DNA of 56,798 nucleotides from Rubrivivax sp. (GTDB taxonomy: Bacteria > Pseudomonadota > Gammaproteobacteria > Burkholderiales > Burkholderiaceae_C): NCBI GenBank assembly GCA_030680415.1, contig JAUXVE010000153.1, positions 1 to 56,798 on the forward strand, written 5' to 3'. The translations under genes were made by a program, and so were the position numbers. Below are positions 10,553 to 21,808 of this stretch, piece after piece (positions within the stretch are counted from its first letter, which is position 1; each line of letters opens with the position of its first letter). Under the pieces are notes generated by a model, which searched no databases, had not been told where the DNA came from, and saw only the letters and a program-made list of their open reading frames with translations.

Positions 10553-11650
10553 ATGACCCCCGCCCTGCGTGAACAGTTCGAGCGCCTGGCCCTGCGCCTG
10601 GCCGAGCTCGACGCGACCCTGGCCGACCCGCAGGTCGCCGGCGACATCAAGCGCTGGCGCCAGCTCTCGCGCGAGCAGTCCGAAGCGCAGGACATCGTGG
10701 GCCGTTTCCGCCGCTGGCAGCAGCGCGAACGCGACCTCGCCGCCGCGCGCGAGATGGCCGGCGCCGAGAGCGACCCCGAGATGGCCGCCATGGCGCTCGA
10801 GGAGGTCGCCGCCGCCAGCGCCGACATGCAACGCCTGCAGGCCGAACTGCAGGCGGCGCTGATCCCGCGCGACCCCGACGACGAGCGCAACGCCTTCCTG
10901 GAGATCCGCGCCGCCACCGGCGGCGACGAATCGGCGCTCTTTGCCGGCGACCTGGCGCGCATGTACCTGCGTTTCTTCGAGCGCCAGGGCTGGCGCGTCG
11001 AGGTCATGAGCGAGAGCGCGGCCGAACTCGGCGGCTACAAGGAACTGGTGCTGCGCGTCGAAGGCGACCGGGTCTACGAGCAGCTGCGCTTCGAGTCCGG
11101 CGGCCACCGCGTGCAGCGGGTGCCGGCCACCGAGAGCCAGGGCCGCATCCACACCAGCGCCTGCACGGTGGCCGTGATGCCCGAACCCGACGAAACCGAG
11201 GAGGTTCAGCTCAACCTCGCCGAGCTGCGCATCGACACCTTCCGCGCCAGCGGCGCCGGCGGCCAGCACGTCAACAAGACCGACAGCGCCATCCGCATCA
11301 CCCACCTGCCGACCGGGCTGGTGGCCGAATGCCAGGACGACCGCTCGCAGCACCGCAACAAGGCCAAGGCGATGGCGGTGCTGGTGGCACGGCTGCGCGA
11401 CAGGGAGCGGACTGAGCGCGCCGCCAGGGAAGCGGCGCAGCGCAAAGGCCTGATCGGCAGCGGCGACCGCAGCGACCGCATCCGCACCTACAACTTCCCG
11501 CAGGGCCGGCTCACCGACCACCGCATCAACCTCACCTTGTACAAGCTGGGGCAGATCATGGAAGGTGACCTCGGCGACGTGGTGGCGGCGCTGCAGGCCG
11601 CCCGTGCCGCCGAGCAGTTGGCGGCGCTGGAAACCGGCGCCGGGATGTGA
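10553..11650 (+). CDS. prfA: Peptide chain release factor 1
   Basis: Recognises UAA and UAG stop codons and triggers peptide release. The 365-residue protein has the codon-recognition region with PAT at 191-193 (the PxT motif that identifies RF1 rather than RF2) and the catalytic GGQ at 236-238 within [15 protein letters not shown]. The GGQ glutamine is the substrate of PrmC, whose gene starts within the prfA stop codon (GTGA overlap). Confidence 0.97.
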   Translation: MTPALREQFERLALRLAELDATLADPQVAGDIKRWRQLSREQSEAQDIVGRFRRWQQRERDLAAAREMAGAESDPEMAAMALEEVAAASADMQRLQAELQAALIPRDPDDERNAFLEIRAATGGDESALFAGDLARMYLRFFERQGWRVEVMSESAAELGGYKELVLRVEGDRVYEQLRFESGGHRVQRVPATESQGRIHTSACTVAVMPEPDETEEVQLNLAELRIDTFRASGAGGQHVNKTDSAIRITHLPTGLVAECQDDRSQHRNKAKAMAVLVARLRDRERTERAAREAAQRKGLIGSGDRSDRIRTYNFPQGRLTDHRINLTLYKLGQIMEGDLGDVVAALQAARAAEQLAALETGAGM

Positions 11651-12552
11651 GCCCCGCGCCGCCCGCCACCGTGGGCGCGGCGCTGGCTGCGGCGCGGGCT
11701 CTGGCTGTCGATCGGCTCGACGCGCAGCTGCTGCTGGCGCACCACCTGGGAAGGGCGCGCAGCTGGCTGCTGGCGCACGACACCGACGCCCTGCCCGCAG
11801 AGATCGCCGGCGCCGTGCTGGCCGACCTGTTGCGCCGCGCCGACGGCGTGCCGCTGGCCTACCTGACCGGCAGCCGCGAATTCCACGGCCTGCCCTTGCA
11901 CATCACGTTCGACGTGCTCGACCCGCGGCCGGACACCGAAACGCTGGTCGACTGGGCGCTGGAACTGCTGGCCAGCGAGCTGGCGGCGGTCGCCACGCCG
12001 CAGGTGGTGGACCTGGGCACCGGCAGCGGTGCCATCGCGCTGGCGGTCAAGCACGCCTGCCCGCGCGCTCGCGTGCGCGCACTCGACGCCAGCGCCGCCG
12101 CGCTGGCCGTGGCGCGCGCCAACGGCGAGCGCCTGGGCCTGGCGGTGGACTGGCTGGCCAGCGACTGGTGGTCGACGCTGCCGCCCCCCGCGGTGCACCT
12201 GGCGCTGAGCAACCCGCCCTACATCGCCGCCGACGACCCGCACCTGCCGGCACTGAAGCACGAACCGCGCGCCGCGCTGACGCCGGGCATCGACGGCCTG
12301 GCGGCCATCGACGCGCTGATCGCCGGCGCCGCGGCGCACCTGCTGCCCGGCGCCTGGCTGCTGCTGGAGCACGGGTGCGACCAGGGCGACGCGGTGCGCC
12401 GGCGCCTGGCCGGCGCCGGGTTCGAACAGGTCGGCACCCGCCACGACCTGGCCGGCCACGAACGCTGCAGCGGCGGCCGGCGGCCCGCACCGGCCGCCGG
12501 AGGAGGGGATGCGCCGCCGCCCGGCGGGGCTGCCGCGCGGCGCGGACCTTGA
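11647..12552 (+). CDS. prmC: Release factor glutamine methyltransferase PrmC
   Basis: Methylates the GGQ glutamine of RF1 and RF2 using S-adenosylmethionine. Motif I DLGTGSG lies at 122-128 and the signature NPPYIA at 189-194. A GTG start overlaps the prfA stop. The family usually ends near [12 protein letters not shown]; here about 25 more low-complexity Pro/Gly/Ala/Arg residues follow, translated from a palindrome-rich GC stretch (12475-12552). The extension is unlikely to matter for catalysis. Confidence 0.93.
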   Translation: MSPAPPATVGAALAAARALAVDRLDAQLLLAHHLGRARSWLLAHDTDALPAEIAGAVLADLLRRADGVPLAYLTGSREFHGLPLHITFDVLDPRPDTETLVDWALELLASELAAVATPQVVDLGTGSGAIALAVKHACPRARVRALDASAAALAVARANGERLGLAVDWLASDWWSTLPPPAVHLALSNPPYIAADDPHLPALKHEPRAALTPGIDGLAAIDALIAGAAAHLLPGAWLLLEHGCDQGDAVRRRLAGAGFEQVGTRHDLAGHERCSGGRRPAPAAGGGDAPPPGGAAARRGP

Positions 12553-12684
12553 CATGCCCCAAGTTGAGGGGGTATTTGCACCCTTTGTGTCGAACCCAAG
12601 ACGGGCCAGCGGGGCTACCATCGACGCGACGGTCGGCGCTTTCCGCGCTGGCCCGGTCCCCGGCTCCGGGGGAAGGAGCGGAAG

Positions 12685-13281
12685 ATGGTCAGGATCCCTC
12701 TTGCCTGCCTGCTTGTACTGCTGGGCGCCAGCGCCGGCGCCCAGGACGGACTGAATGTGAGTCTCGAAGCGCTGCACGGCGCGCGCACGCCCGAGCGCAG
12801 CCTGCGTTTCGGCGTCGGCGATTTCCGCTTCGACCTGTCGGTGGCCCAGCCGGGCACGGCACAGGCCCGCGCTCGGCTGCTCGGCGACTACTACCTCACC
12901 GGCCCCGGCTTCGGCGGCAAACGGGTCAGCGGCGGGCTGCGCGTCACCAGCGGACTGGCGATCGGGCCGCGCGACGGCACCGCGGCGCTGCCGCCGTCGC
13001 GCCTGGAAGGGGGACTGCAGTGGGGGCCACGCGAAGTGGGCTCTTCCCTGGCCGACCGCCACGGCACCCGTGTCGCCCTGCCCTATATCGGCCTGGGCTA
13101 CACCAGCCTGTCGGCGCGCGCCGGATGGGGCCTGTCGGCCGACATCGGCCTGGGCGGCCTGCGTCCGGGCGAGCGCGTGCGCTTCGGCGCCGGCAACCCG
13201 ACTGCAGCACAGTTCGAGAACGTGCTCAACGACCTGCGCCTGGCGCCGGTGATCCAGCTCGGCGTGTCGTACGCGTTCTGA
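12685..13281 (+). CDS. Outer membrane beta-barrel protein (putative)
   Basis: A 198-residue exported protein. It has a signal peptide (1-20, ending GASAGA) and then alternating hydrophobic strands. The end sequence GVSYAF has the terminal aromatic residue typical of outer-membrane barrels recognised by the Bam complex. Phrases such as PYIGLGYTSLSARAGWGLSADIGL resemble small barrel proteins found in Burkholderiales. Its cargo or role is unknown. A ribosome-binding site (ggggaaggagcg) precedes the ATG. Confidence 0.7.
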   Translation: MVRIPLACLLVLLGASAGAQDGLNVSLEALHGARTPERSLRFGVGDFRFDLSVAQPGTAQARARLLGDYYLTGPGFGGKRVSGGLRVTSGLAIGPRDGTAALPPSRLEGGLQWGPREVGSSLADRHGTRVALPYIGLGYTSLSARAGWGLSADIGLGGLRPGERVRFGAGNPTAAQFENVLNDLRLAPVIQLGVSYAF

Positions 13282-13403
13282 CGCCCCGGGCACCGCAGCG
13301 CCCGCGGGATACGCCAACCGGGGCATCGCGGCGCAGCGGTCCGCGGCGGCCGGGGATGCCGTATAAACGCAGTCCCCACAGCAACCGATCGAGATCGATC
13401 CCC

Positions 13404-13718
13404 ATGAGCGACGTCCAGCAACGCATCGATGAATTGGTCAAGGGCAACCGCGTCGTGCTCTTCATGAAGGGCACGGCCCAGTTTCCGATGTGCGGCTTCT
13501 CCGGCCGTGCGATCCAGATCCTCAAGGCCTGCGGCGCCGACGACCTGAAGACCTTCAACGTGCTCGAAGACGAAGAGGTGCGCCAGGGCATCAAGGACTA
13601 CGCGCAGTGGCCCACCATCCCGCAGCTCTACGTCAACGGCGAATTCGTCGGCGGCTCGGACATCATGATGGAGATGTACCAGAACGGCGAACTGCAGCAG
13701 GTGCTGGGCAAGGCTTGA
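13404..13718 (+). CDS. grxD: Monothiol glutaredoxin, Grx4 family
   Basis: A 104-residue CGFS-type glutaredoxin that carries or delivers 2Fe-2S clusters. The active site is C30-G-F-S in KGTAQFPMCGFSGRA. The glutathione-binding WPTIPQLYVNGEFVGGSDI segment follows at about 70. The ATG at 13404 gives the usual family length; the upstream open frame belongs to another reading. It sits downstream of hemA-prfA-prmC, its common position in betaproteobacteria. Confidence 0.96.
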   Translation: MSDVQQRIDELVKGNRVVLFMKGTAQFPMCGFSGRAIQILKACGADDLKTFNVLEDEEVRQGIKDYAQWPTIPQLYVNGEFVGGSDIMMEMYQNGELQQVLGKA

Positions 13719-13757
13719 GGTGAGCCACCCCGCAGCGCCATCGGCGGGGCCATTGTC

Positions 13758-14327
13758 GTGAACGCACCTCAGCGTCTGGTCGTCGGCATCACCGGCGCCA
13801 CCGGCGCGGTGTATGGCGTGCGGCTGCTGGCGCGCGCGCGCGCGATGGGCGTGCAGACGCACCTGGTCGTCACGCCTTCGGGCGTGCTGAACGCCCACCA
13901 CGAACTGGGGCTGGACCGCAGGGCGCTCGAAGCCCTGGCCGACCACGCCTACGCACCCGGCGACGTCGGTGCCTGCCTGGCCAGCGGCAGCTTCGACACC
14001 GCGGCGATGGTCGTGGCACCTTGCTCGATGAAGACGCTGGCCGCCATCGCCCACGGCTTTGCCGACAACCTGCTTGCGCGCGCCGCCGATGTGACGCTGA
14101 AGGAGCGCCGGCGGCTGCTGTTGATGGTGCGCGAGACACCGTTCAACCTGGCTCACCTGCGCAACATGACCGCCGTCACCGAGATGGGCGCCGTCGTCTT
14201 CCCGCCCTTGCCGGCCTTCTACCTGAAGCCGGCAGGCATCGCCGAGATGGTGGACGACAGCGTCGAGCGCGTGCTCGCGCTGCTGGGCCTGCGGGGCGCG
14301 ACGCCGAGGGAGTGGAACGGCCTCTGA
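13758..14327 (+). CDS. ubiX: Flavin prenyltransferase UbiX
   Basis: Makes prenylated FMN, the cofactor of the UbiD decarboxylase in ubiquinone synthesis. The 189 residues show the opening GITGATGAVYGVRLL, the central APCSMKTLAAIAHG segment and RETPFNLAHLRNM, all flavin/prenyl-phosphate-binding motifs of the family. A GTG start at 13758 is used, 40 bp after the glutaredoxin gene. Family and length agree. Confidence 0.95.
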   Translation: MNAPQRLVVGITGATGAVYGVRLLARARAMGVQTHLVVTPSGVLNAHHELGLDRRALEALADHAYAPGDVGACLASGSFDTAAMVVAPCSMKTLAAIAHGFADNLLARAADVTLKERRRLLLMVRETPFNLAHLRNMTAVTEMGAVVFPPLPAFYLKPAGIAEMVDDSVERVLALLGLRGATPREWNGL

Positions 14328-14357
14328 CCGCGCCGCCCTGAACGCCCGGTCCAGGTT

Positions 14358-14987
14358 TCAGCCCGGAGGAATGTCCCAGGCCCGCCGCGCGCCGAACACC
14401 AGGTTCGGATATTCGGCGCGGCCGCGGCTGCCGTTGTAGCGGCCCAGCGCCATGAACAGGTCGCCACGCTCGCGGTCGAGGTAGTGGCGCAGGATGACGC
14501 AGCCGAAGCGCAAGTTGGTCTGCAGGTGGAAGAGGCGTCTTGCATCACCGTCGCCGATCAGCCGCGCCCAGAACGGCATCACCTGCATGTAGCCGCGCGC
14601 GCCGGCACGGCTGATGGCGTACTTGCGGAAACCGCTCTCGGCCTGGATCAGCCCCAGCACCAGCGGCGTTTCCAGCCCGGCGCGGCGACTTTCGTACCAG
14701 ACGGCGGCCAGGAATTCGACGCGGGTGTGGTGCTCGGCCATGCGGCGCTTGAGCCGCTGGCTGGTGGCCCCCAGCCAACGCAGGTAGGCCAGCCGCTCGT
14801 CGACCTTGTCGAAGCGGGGCTTGGGCGGTGCGGCATCGGCCACCGAGGCCGCGAGCGCCGTACGCACGGCGTCGGCCAGCGGCTCCTCGACCTGCGCGCC
14901 GGCATGGGCCTGGCGCAGCCAGGGCGGCAACTGTGCGCCCAGCAGCGCCAGCGGTGTGGCCAGCAGCGCGCGGCGCGCCGGCGTCAT
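14358..14987 (-). CDS. Lytic transglycosylase, SLT domain
   Basis: A 209-residue exported murein lyase. An N-terminal signal-like segment (about 1-30) is followed by an SLT (goose lysozyme-like) domain with catalytic E117 in [14 protein letters not shown], then [12 protein letters not shown] and the later [10 protein letters not shown] motif. It cleaves peptidoglycan with formation of anhydromuramic acid. The start codon overlaps the proS stop (ATGA on the minus strand), so it is translated from the proS message. Confidence 0.9.
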   Translation of the reverse strand: MTPARRALLATPLALLGAQLPPWLRQAHAGAQVEEPLADAVRTALAASVADAAPPKPRFDKVDERLAYLRWLGATSQRLKRRMAEHHTRVEFLAAVWYESRRAGLETPLVLGLIQAESGFRKYAISRAGARGYMQVMPFWARLIGDGDARRLFHLQTNLRFGCVILRHYLDRERGDLFMALGRYNGSRGRAEYPNLVFGARRAWDIPPG

Positions 14988-16729
14988 GCCTGCAGACGGC
15001 CTCTCACGCTGGCCACGGCCTCGGCCAGCGGCAGCACCGTGGCCGCGGCGTCGCGGCGGCCCTGCACTTCCACCGTGCCGGCCTTGAGGCCGCGGTCGGA
15101 CACCACCACGCGCAGCGGCACGCCGATGAGTTCCCAGTCGGCGAACATGGCCCCGGGCCGTTCGCCGCGGTCGTCGAGAACGACGTCGATGCCGGCTGCC
15201 GCCAGCTCGTCGTGCAAGCGGTCGGCGGCCGCCTGCACGTCGGCACTGCGCTCGTAACCGATCGGGCAGACCGCCACCGTGAACGGCGCCATCGACGGCG
15301 GCCAGACGATGCCGCGCTCGTCATGGTTCTGCTCGATCGCCGCGCCCAGCAAGCGCGTCACGCCGATGCCGTAGCAGCCCATCACGAAGACCTGCGGCTT
15401 ACCGGCTTCGTCCAGGTAGGTGGCCTTCATGGCGTCGCTGTACCTGGTGCCGAGCAGGAAGATGTGGCCGACCTCGATGCCGCGCTGGATCGCCAGCACG
15501 CCCAGGCCGTCGGGCGAGGGATCGCCGGGAACCACGTTGCGGATGTCGGCCACGACATCCGGTTCGGGCAGGTCGCGGCCCCAGTTGGCGCCGGTGTGGT
15601 GGAAGTCGGCCTCGTTGGCGCCGCAGACGAAGTCGCTCATCAGGGCCACCGTGCGGTCGGCCACCACCTTCACCGGCTTGCGCGTGGCGATCGGCCCCAG
15701 GTAGCCCGGCTTGCAGCCGAAGTGGTCTTCGATCTCGGCCCCGGTGGCGAAGCGGAAACCTGCCTTGAGGCCCTCGACCTTGCCGGCCTTGACCTCGTTC
15801 AGGCTGTGGTCGCCACGCACCAGCAGCAGCCAGACGGTGGTCTTGACGATGTCCCCGCGCTCGTTCTTGTCGTCGGTGGCCAGCACCAGCGACTTCACCG
15901 TGCGCTGCAGCGGCAGGCCCAGCAACTCGGCCACATCTTCGCAGCTGGCCTTGCCCGGCGTCGGCGTCTTCACCAGCGGCTGCGCGGCTGCGGTGCGCTC
16001 CTTCAGCAGCGCCGGCGCTTCGGCCAGTTCGATGTTGGCCGCGTAGTCGCTGCTCGGGCAGTAGACGATGGCGTCCTCGCCGGTGTCGGCGATGACCTGG
16101 AATTCTTGCGAGACGTCGCCGCCGATGGCGCCGGTGTCGGCAGCCACGGCACGGTAGCGCAGGCCCATGCGGTCGAAGATGGCGCAATAGGCGCGGTGCA
16201 TCGCGTCGTAGCTGCGGCGGCCGGCTTCGAAGTCGCGGTCGAAGGAATAGGCGTCCTTCATCGTGAACTCGCGGCCGCGCATGACGCCGAAGCGCGGCCG
16301 GCGCTCGTCACGGAACTTGGTCTGGATGTGATAGAAGTTGCGCGGCAGTTGCCGGTAGCTGCGCAGTTCCTGGCGCGCGATGTCGGTGATGACTTCTTCG
16401 CTGGTGGGCTGGATCACGAAGTCGCGGTCATGGCGGTCCTTGACGCGCAGCAACTCGGGGCCGTACTTCTGGAAGCGCCCGCTCTCCTGCCACAACTCGG
16501 CCGGCTGTACCACGGGCATCAGCAGTTCCACGGCGCCGGCGCGGTTCATCTCTTCGCGGATGATGCTCTCGACCTTGCGTATGACGCGCAGGCCCAGGGG
16601 CATGTAGCTGTAGATGCCGGCGCCCAGGCGCTTGATGAGGCCGGCGCGCAGCATCAGCCGGTGGCTGGCGACCTCGGCGTCGGCAGGCGCTTCCTTGAGC
16701 GTGGAAATGAAGGTCCGGGAGGCTTTCAT
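14984..16729 (-). CDS. proS: Prolyl-tRNA synthetase
   Basis: A class II aminoacyl-tRNA synthetase of 581 residues. It begins with [19 protein letters not shown] and contains the motif 2 region ([19 protein letters not shown]), an inserted editing domain (about 230-390) that hydrolyses Ala-tRNA-Pro, and motif 3 with [13 protein letters not shown]. The anticodon-binding domain forms the C-terminus. The ATG at 16729 is chosen because the open frame upstream has no family similarity. It is divergent from rppH. Confidence 0.97.
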   Translation of the reverse strand: MKASRTFISTLKEAPADAEVASHRLMLRAGLIKRLGAGIYSYMPLGLRVIRKVESIIREEMNRAGAVELLMPVVQPAELWQESGRFQKYGPELLRVKDRHDRDFVIQPTSEEVITDIARQELRSYRQLPRNFYHIQTKFRDERRPRFGVMRGREFTMKDAYSFDRDFEAGRRSYDAMHRAYCAIFDRMGLRYRAVAADTGAIGGDVSQEFQVIADTGEDAIVYCPSSDYAANIELAEAPALLKERTAAAQPLVKTPTPGKASCEDVAELLGLPLQRTVKSLVLATDDKNERGDIVKTTVWLLLVRGDHSLNEVKAGKVEGLKAGFRFATGAEIEDHFGCKPGYLGPIATRKPVKVVADRTVALMSDFVCGANEADFHHTGANWGRDLPEPDVVADIRNVVPGDPSPDGLGVLAIQRGIEVGHIFLLGTRYSDAMKATYLDEAGKPQVFVMGCYGIGVTRLLGAAIEQNHDERGIVWPPSMAPFTVAVCPIGYERSADVQAAADRLHDELAAAGIDVVLDDRGERPGAMFADWELIGVPLRVVVSDRGLKAGTVEVQGRRDAAATVLPLAEAVASVRGRLQA

Positions 16730-16879
16730 GGGGCTTGGGCTGCACGCGGCGCCGGGCCGCTGGCAAGGCCCCTCGGAGGCCCGCAAAGACCTCCACAGGC
16801 GCATGCGGGTTAGCGCGGGTTCGCGCGCCGCACCGCGCCGGTGCAATAATGAAATCAGTGACAAATCTGGAATTTGATT

Positions 16880-17464
16880 ATGCTCGACCGGGAAGGCTTC
16901 AGGCCCAACGTCGGCATCATCCTGCTCAACTCGCGTAATCAGGTCTTCTGGGGCAAACGGCTGCGCACGCACTCGTGGCAATTTCCGCAGGGCGGCATCA
17001 ACTACGGTGAGTCGCCAGAGCAGGCGATGTTTCGCGAACTGCATGAAGAAGTGGGTTTGCGCCCCGAGCACGTGCAGATCCTCGCCCGCACGCGCGACTG
17101 GCTGCGCTACGAGGTGCCCGACCACTTCATCCGCAAGGATGCGCGCGGGCATTACCGCGGCCAGAAGCAGATCTGGTTCCTGCTCAAGCTGATGGGTCGC
17201 GACAGCGACATGAACCTGCGTGCCACCGACCGCCCGGAGTTCGACGCCTGGCGCTGGAACGACTACTGGGTGCCGCTGGACGTGGTGATCGAGTTCAAGC
17301 GCGGCGTCTACGAGTTGGCGCTCACCGAACTGGCGCGTTTCCTGCCGCGCGTGAGCCACCAGAACCGCTATCTTCGCGCCGGCTTGCGCTCGCAGCGGCC
17401 CGAACCGGAAGCGCAGCCGTTCTCGCCGCTGCCCCCCGAGGCCAACCCGACACCGGCGAAGTGA
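16880..17464 (+). CDS. rppH: RNA pyrophosphohydrolase RppH
   Basis: A Nudix hydrolase that removes pyrophosphate from the 5' end of mRNAs and so triggers their decay. The 194-residue protein shows [17 protein letters not shown] at the start and a complete Nudix box at 38-60 (with REx2EE core in [10 protein letters not shown]). The Pro-rich tail after residue 170 is variable in the family. A TTG two codons upstream is possible, but the ATG fits the family start. Confidence 0.95.
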   Translation: MLDREGFRPNVGIILLNSRNQVFWGKRLRTHSWQFPQGGINYGESPEQAMFRELHEEVGLRPEHVQILARTRDWLRYEVPDHFIRKDARGHYRGQKQIWFLLKLMGRDSDMNLRATDRPEFDAWRWNDYWVPLDVVIEFKRGVYELALTELARFLPRVSHQNRYLRAGLRSQRPEPEAQPFSPLPPEANPTPAK

Positions 17465-17477
17465 GCGGCCCGGTGGG

Positions 17478-17502
17478 CGTGCCGCGTCAGCCGCGCGGCA
17501 CG
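17478..17502. terminator. Possible bidirectional terminator hairpin
   Basis: A perfect 9-bp inverted repeat (cgtgccgcg/cgcggcacg, 7-nt loop) lies between the convergent rppH and proB ends. There is no U-tract on either side, so termination is only inferred from position. Confidence 0.35.
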
Positions 17503-17525
17503 CGGCGCCGCTGCAGCGGCTGCAT

Positions 17526-19791
<2,266 letters not shown>

Positions 19792-20049
19792 TCAGACCGG
19801 CTTCACGAACACCGTCTGGCGGTTCTGCGCGCCCTTGATGTCGAACGACACCGCGCCGTCGACCAGCGCAAACAGCGTGTGGTCGCGGCCCATGCCGACA
19901 CCAACGCCGGCGTGGAACCTGGTGCCGCGCTGGCGCACGATGATGCCGCCGGCGTGGATCTGCTGGCCGCCGAAGACCTTCACGCCCAGCATCTTGGGTT
20001 GCGAGTCGCGGCCGTTGCGGGTGGAGCCGCCGCCCTTTTTCTGTGCCAT
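19792..20049 (-). CDS. rpmA: 50S ribosomal protein L27
   Basis: An 85-residue ribosomal protein whose N-terminus reaches the peptidyl-transferase centre. The sequence begins [16 protein letters not shown] and contains [25 protein letters not shown] (abbreviated match to the family core). There is no N-terminal extension of the type cleaved in Firmicutes. It is 14 bp downstream of rplU. Confidence 0.97.
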   Translation of the reverse strand: MAQKKGGGSTRNGRDSQPKMLGVKVFGGQQIHAGGIIVRQRGTRFHAGVGVGMGRDHTLFALVDGAVSFDIKGAQNRQTVFVKPV

Positions 20050-20063
20050 GGTGGGTGCTCCTT

Positions 20064-20375
20064 CTAGGCGTTGATCGAGCCGATCTGCAGCTCGGTATAA
20101 GTCTGGCGGTGGCCGCCGTGCTTCTGGTAATGCTTGCGGCGGCGCATCTTGAAGATGCGCACCTTGTCGTGCTTGCCCTGCGCCAGCACCGTGGCGGTGA
20201 CGTGGGCACCCGTGACCCAGGGCGCCCCGACCTTCAGCTCGGCGCCGCTGCCGACGGCGAGCACCTGGTCGATGACGATTTCCTGGCCCACGTCCGCAGC
20301 TATCTGTTCTACCTTGATCTTTTCGCCGGCTGCAACCTTGTATTGCTTGCCACCGGTTTTTATGACCGCGTACAT
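20064..20375 (-). CDS. rplU: 50S ribosomal protein L21
   Basis: A 103-residue 23S rRNA-binding protein. It opens [20 protein letters not shown] and ends with the typical YTELQIGSI motif. It is the first gene of the rplU-rpmA-obg-proB set and is divergent from the polyprenyl synthase gene, with about 150 bp of shared promoter space. Confidence 0.97.
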   Translation of the reverse strand: MYAVIKTGGKQYKVAAGEKIKVEQIAADVGQEIVIDQVLAVGSGAELKVGAPWVTGAHVTATVLAQGKHDKVRIFKMRRRKHYQKHGGHRQTYTELQIGSINA

Positions 20376-20519
20376 GTGTGACCTCTCTAAGAACTGCCGC
20401 GCGCAGGCTCATCCAGATGCGGCGTCCCCATGGAAGCCGCCCGCCCGGCGCAGAGCCTGTGATGCTAACACGCCCCGCGACGCGGGCTGCAGGCGCGCGC
20501 TCGAACGAGCGCGGCTTCC

Positions 20520-20525
20520 TATAAT
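20520..20525 (+). promoter_or_regulatory. -10-like TATAAT overlapping the ispB ATG
   Basis: A perfect TATAAT overlaps the first ATG of the polyprenyl synthase frame by two bases. If this is the real -10 element, transcription begins near 20532 and the in-frame GTG at 20551 would be the start. No convincing -35 box is visible. Confidence 0.35.
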
Positions 20526-21534
20526 GCGCGACGCCCCGACCCGCCCCTCCGTGCTCGAAGCCACCGCCCCCCCTGCCAACGCCGCGGACCCGACCGAGCC
20601 GGCCCTGCAGCGCGTGGACGCCGTGATACGGGAGCGTCTGGCCTCGCGCGTGGTCCTCATCGACCAGATCTCCAGCTACATCATCGGTGCCGGCGGCAAG
20701 CGCATCCGGCCCCGCCTGGTGCTGCTCTTTTGCGAAGCGCTGGGATTCGACGGCCCGGAGCAGTACGAGCTGGCAGCCATCGTCGAGTTCATCCACACCG
20801 CCACACTGCTGCACGACGACGTGGTCGATGAATCCTCGCTGCGCCGCGGCCGCGCCACCGCCAACGCGATGTTCGGCAATGCCGCCAGCGTGCTGGTCGG
20901 CGATTTCCTCTACTCGCGGGCTTTCCAGATGATGGTCGCCGTGAACCGCATGCGCGTGCTCGAAGTGCTGGCCGACGCCACCAACGTCATCGCCGAAGGC
21001 GAAGTGCTGCAGTTGATGAACATCCACGACCCCGACCTGGCCGTGAGCGACTACCTGCAGGTCATCCGCTACAAGACCGCCAAGCTGTTCGAAGCCAGCG
21101 CGCGCCTGGGTGCCGTGCTGGCCGGCGCGCCGCCGGCGCTGGAGGAGGCCTGCGCCGGCTACGGGCGCTCGCTGGGCACCGCGTTCCAGCTGGTCGACGA
21201 CCTGCTCGACTACGAGGGCAACAGCGACGAACTCGGCAAGAACGTCGGTGACGACCTGCGCGAGGGCAAGCCCACGCTGCCGCTGTTGATTGCCATGGCG
21301 CGCGCTACCGCCCCAGAGCGGGCGCTCATTCGGCACGCCATCGAGCACGGTGAGGTGGACAAGCTGCCCGCGATCCTGGCCATCGTGAAGGGCACCGGCG
21401 CACTCGACGCCACCCGTGCGGCAGCGCTCAAGGAAGCGCACGACGCGCGGCTCGCCCTGGCCGCGCTGCCCGCCTCGCGGGCGCGCGAGGCTCTGCTAGA
21501 CTTATGCGTTCGGTTGATGCACCGGTCTTCCTGA
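20524..21534 (+). CDS. ispB: Polyprenyl (octaprenyl) diphosphate synthase
   Basis: Builds the long isoprenoid side chain of ubiquinone from farnesyl and isopentenyl diphosphates. The 336 residues show both Asp-rich motifs: DDVVD (98-102) in [17 protein letters not shown] and DDLLDYEG (near 226). GGKRIRP (58-64) binds diphosphate. The start is uncertain: the ATG at 20524 overlaps a TATAAT, and GTG at 20551 would give a 327-residue protein lacking only non-conserved residues. Chain length (C40 versus other) cannot be read from sequence. Confidence 0.93.
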   Translation: MRDAPTRPSVLEATAPPANAADPTEPALQRVDAVIRERLASRVVLIDQISSYIIGAGGKRIRPRLVLLFCEALGFDGPEQYELAAIVEFIHTATLLHDDVVDESSLRRGRATANAMFGNAASVLVGDFLYSRAFQMMVAVNRMRVLEVLADATNVIAEGEVLQLMNIHDPDLAVSDYLQVIRYKTAKLFEASARLGAVLAGAPPALEEACAGYGRSLGTAFQLVDDLLDYEGNSDELGKNVGDDLREGKPTLPLLIAMARATAPERALIRHAIEHGEVDKLPAILAIVKGTGALDATRAAALKEAHDARLALAALPASRAREALLDLCVRLMHRSS

Positions 21535-21554
21535 GATCGGCGCCGTCGGCCGTA

Positions 21555-21588
21555 TGTCACGCCGCCGGCAAATGACCGTGGCGTGACA
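21555..21588. repeat. Inverted repeat before tRNA-Pro
   Basis: A perfect 9-bp inverted repeat (tgtcacgcc/ggcgtgaca) with a 16-nt spacer ends five bases before the tRNA. No T-run follows. It could be a terminator for ispB or a protein site in the tRNA promoter. Confidence 0.5.
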
Positions 21589-21592
21589 CCAT

Positions 21593-21669
21593 CGGGGTGT
21601 AGCTTAGCCTGGTAGAGCGCTACGTTCGGGACGTAGAGGCCGGAGGTTCGAATCCTCTCACCCCGACCA
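21593..21669 (+). tRNA. tRNA-Pro (anticodon CGG)
   Basis: A complete cloverleaf with encoded CCA. The acceptor stem is seven perfect pairs (CGGGGTG/CACCCCG), the anticodon stem is CTACG/CGTAG with loop TTCGGGA (CGG at 34-36), and the T-arm is GGAGG-TTCGAAT-CCTCT. The C1-G72 pair is typical of bacterial tRNA-Pro. Confidence 0.96.
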
Positions 21670-21808
21670 GGTCTTCATCGATCCCCGGCGCCGGCCGGTC
21701 CACGCGCCACCGGAGCAACAGCCCCCATGGGGCGTGGCTTTTCAGCGTTTACACGTCGGGGCGGATCGGCGATGATCTTTTCGATATGCAGTCGCCGAAC
21801 TGAAGTCC

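Noticed and set aside
8801..11521. A 906-codon minus-strand frame across hemA and prfA
   Set aside because: Only its last 95 codons look like a real protein, and these are annotated from their own ATG. The rest is the shadow of hemA and prfA.
14828..16813. A 661-codon plus-strand frame across proS
   Set aside because: Composition is typical of an antisense shadow; proS on the minus strand has all class II synthetase motifs.
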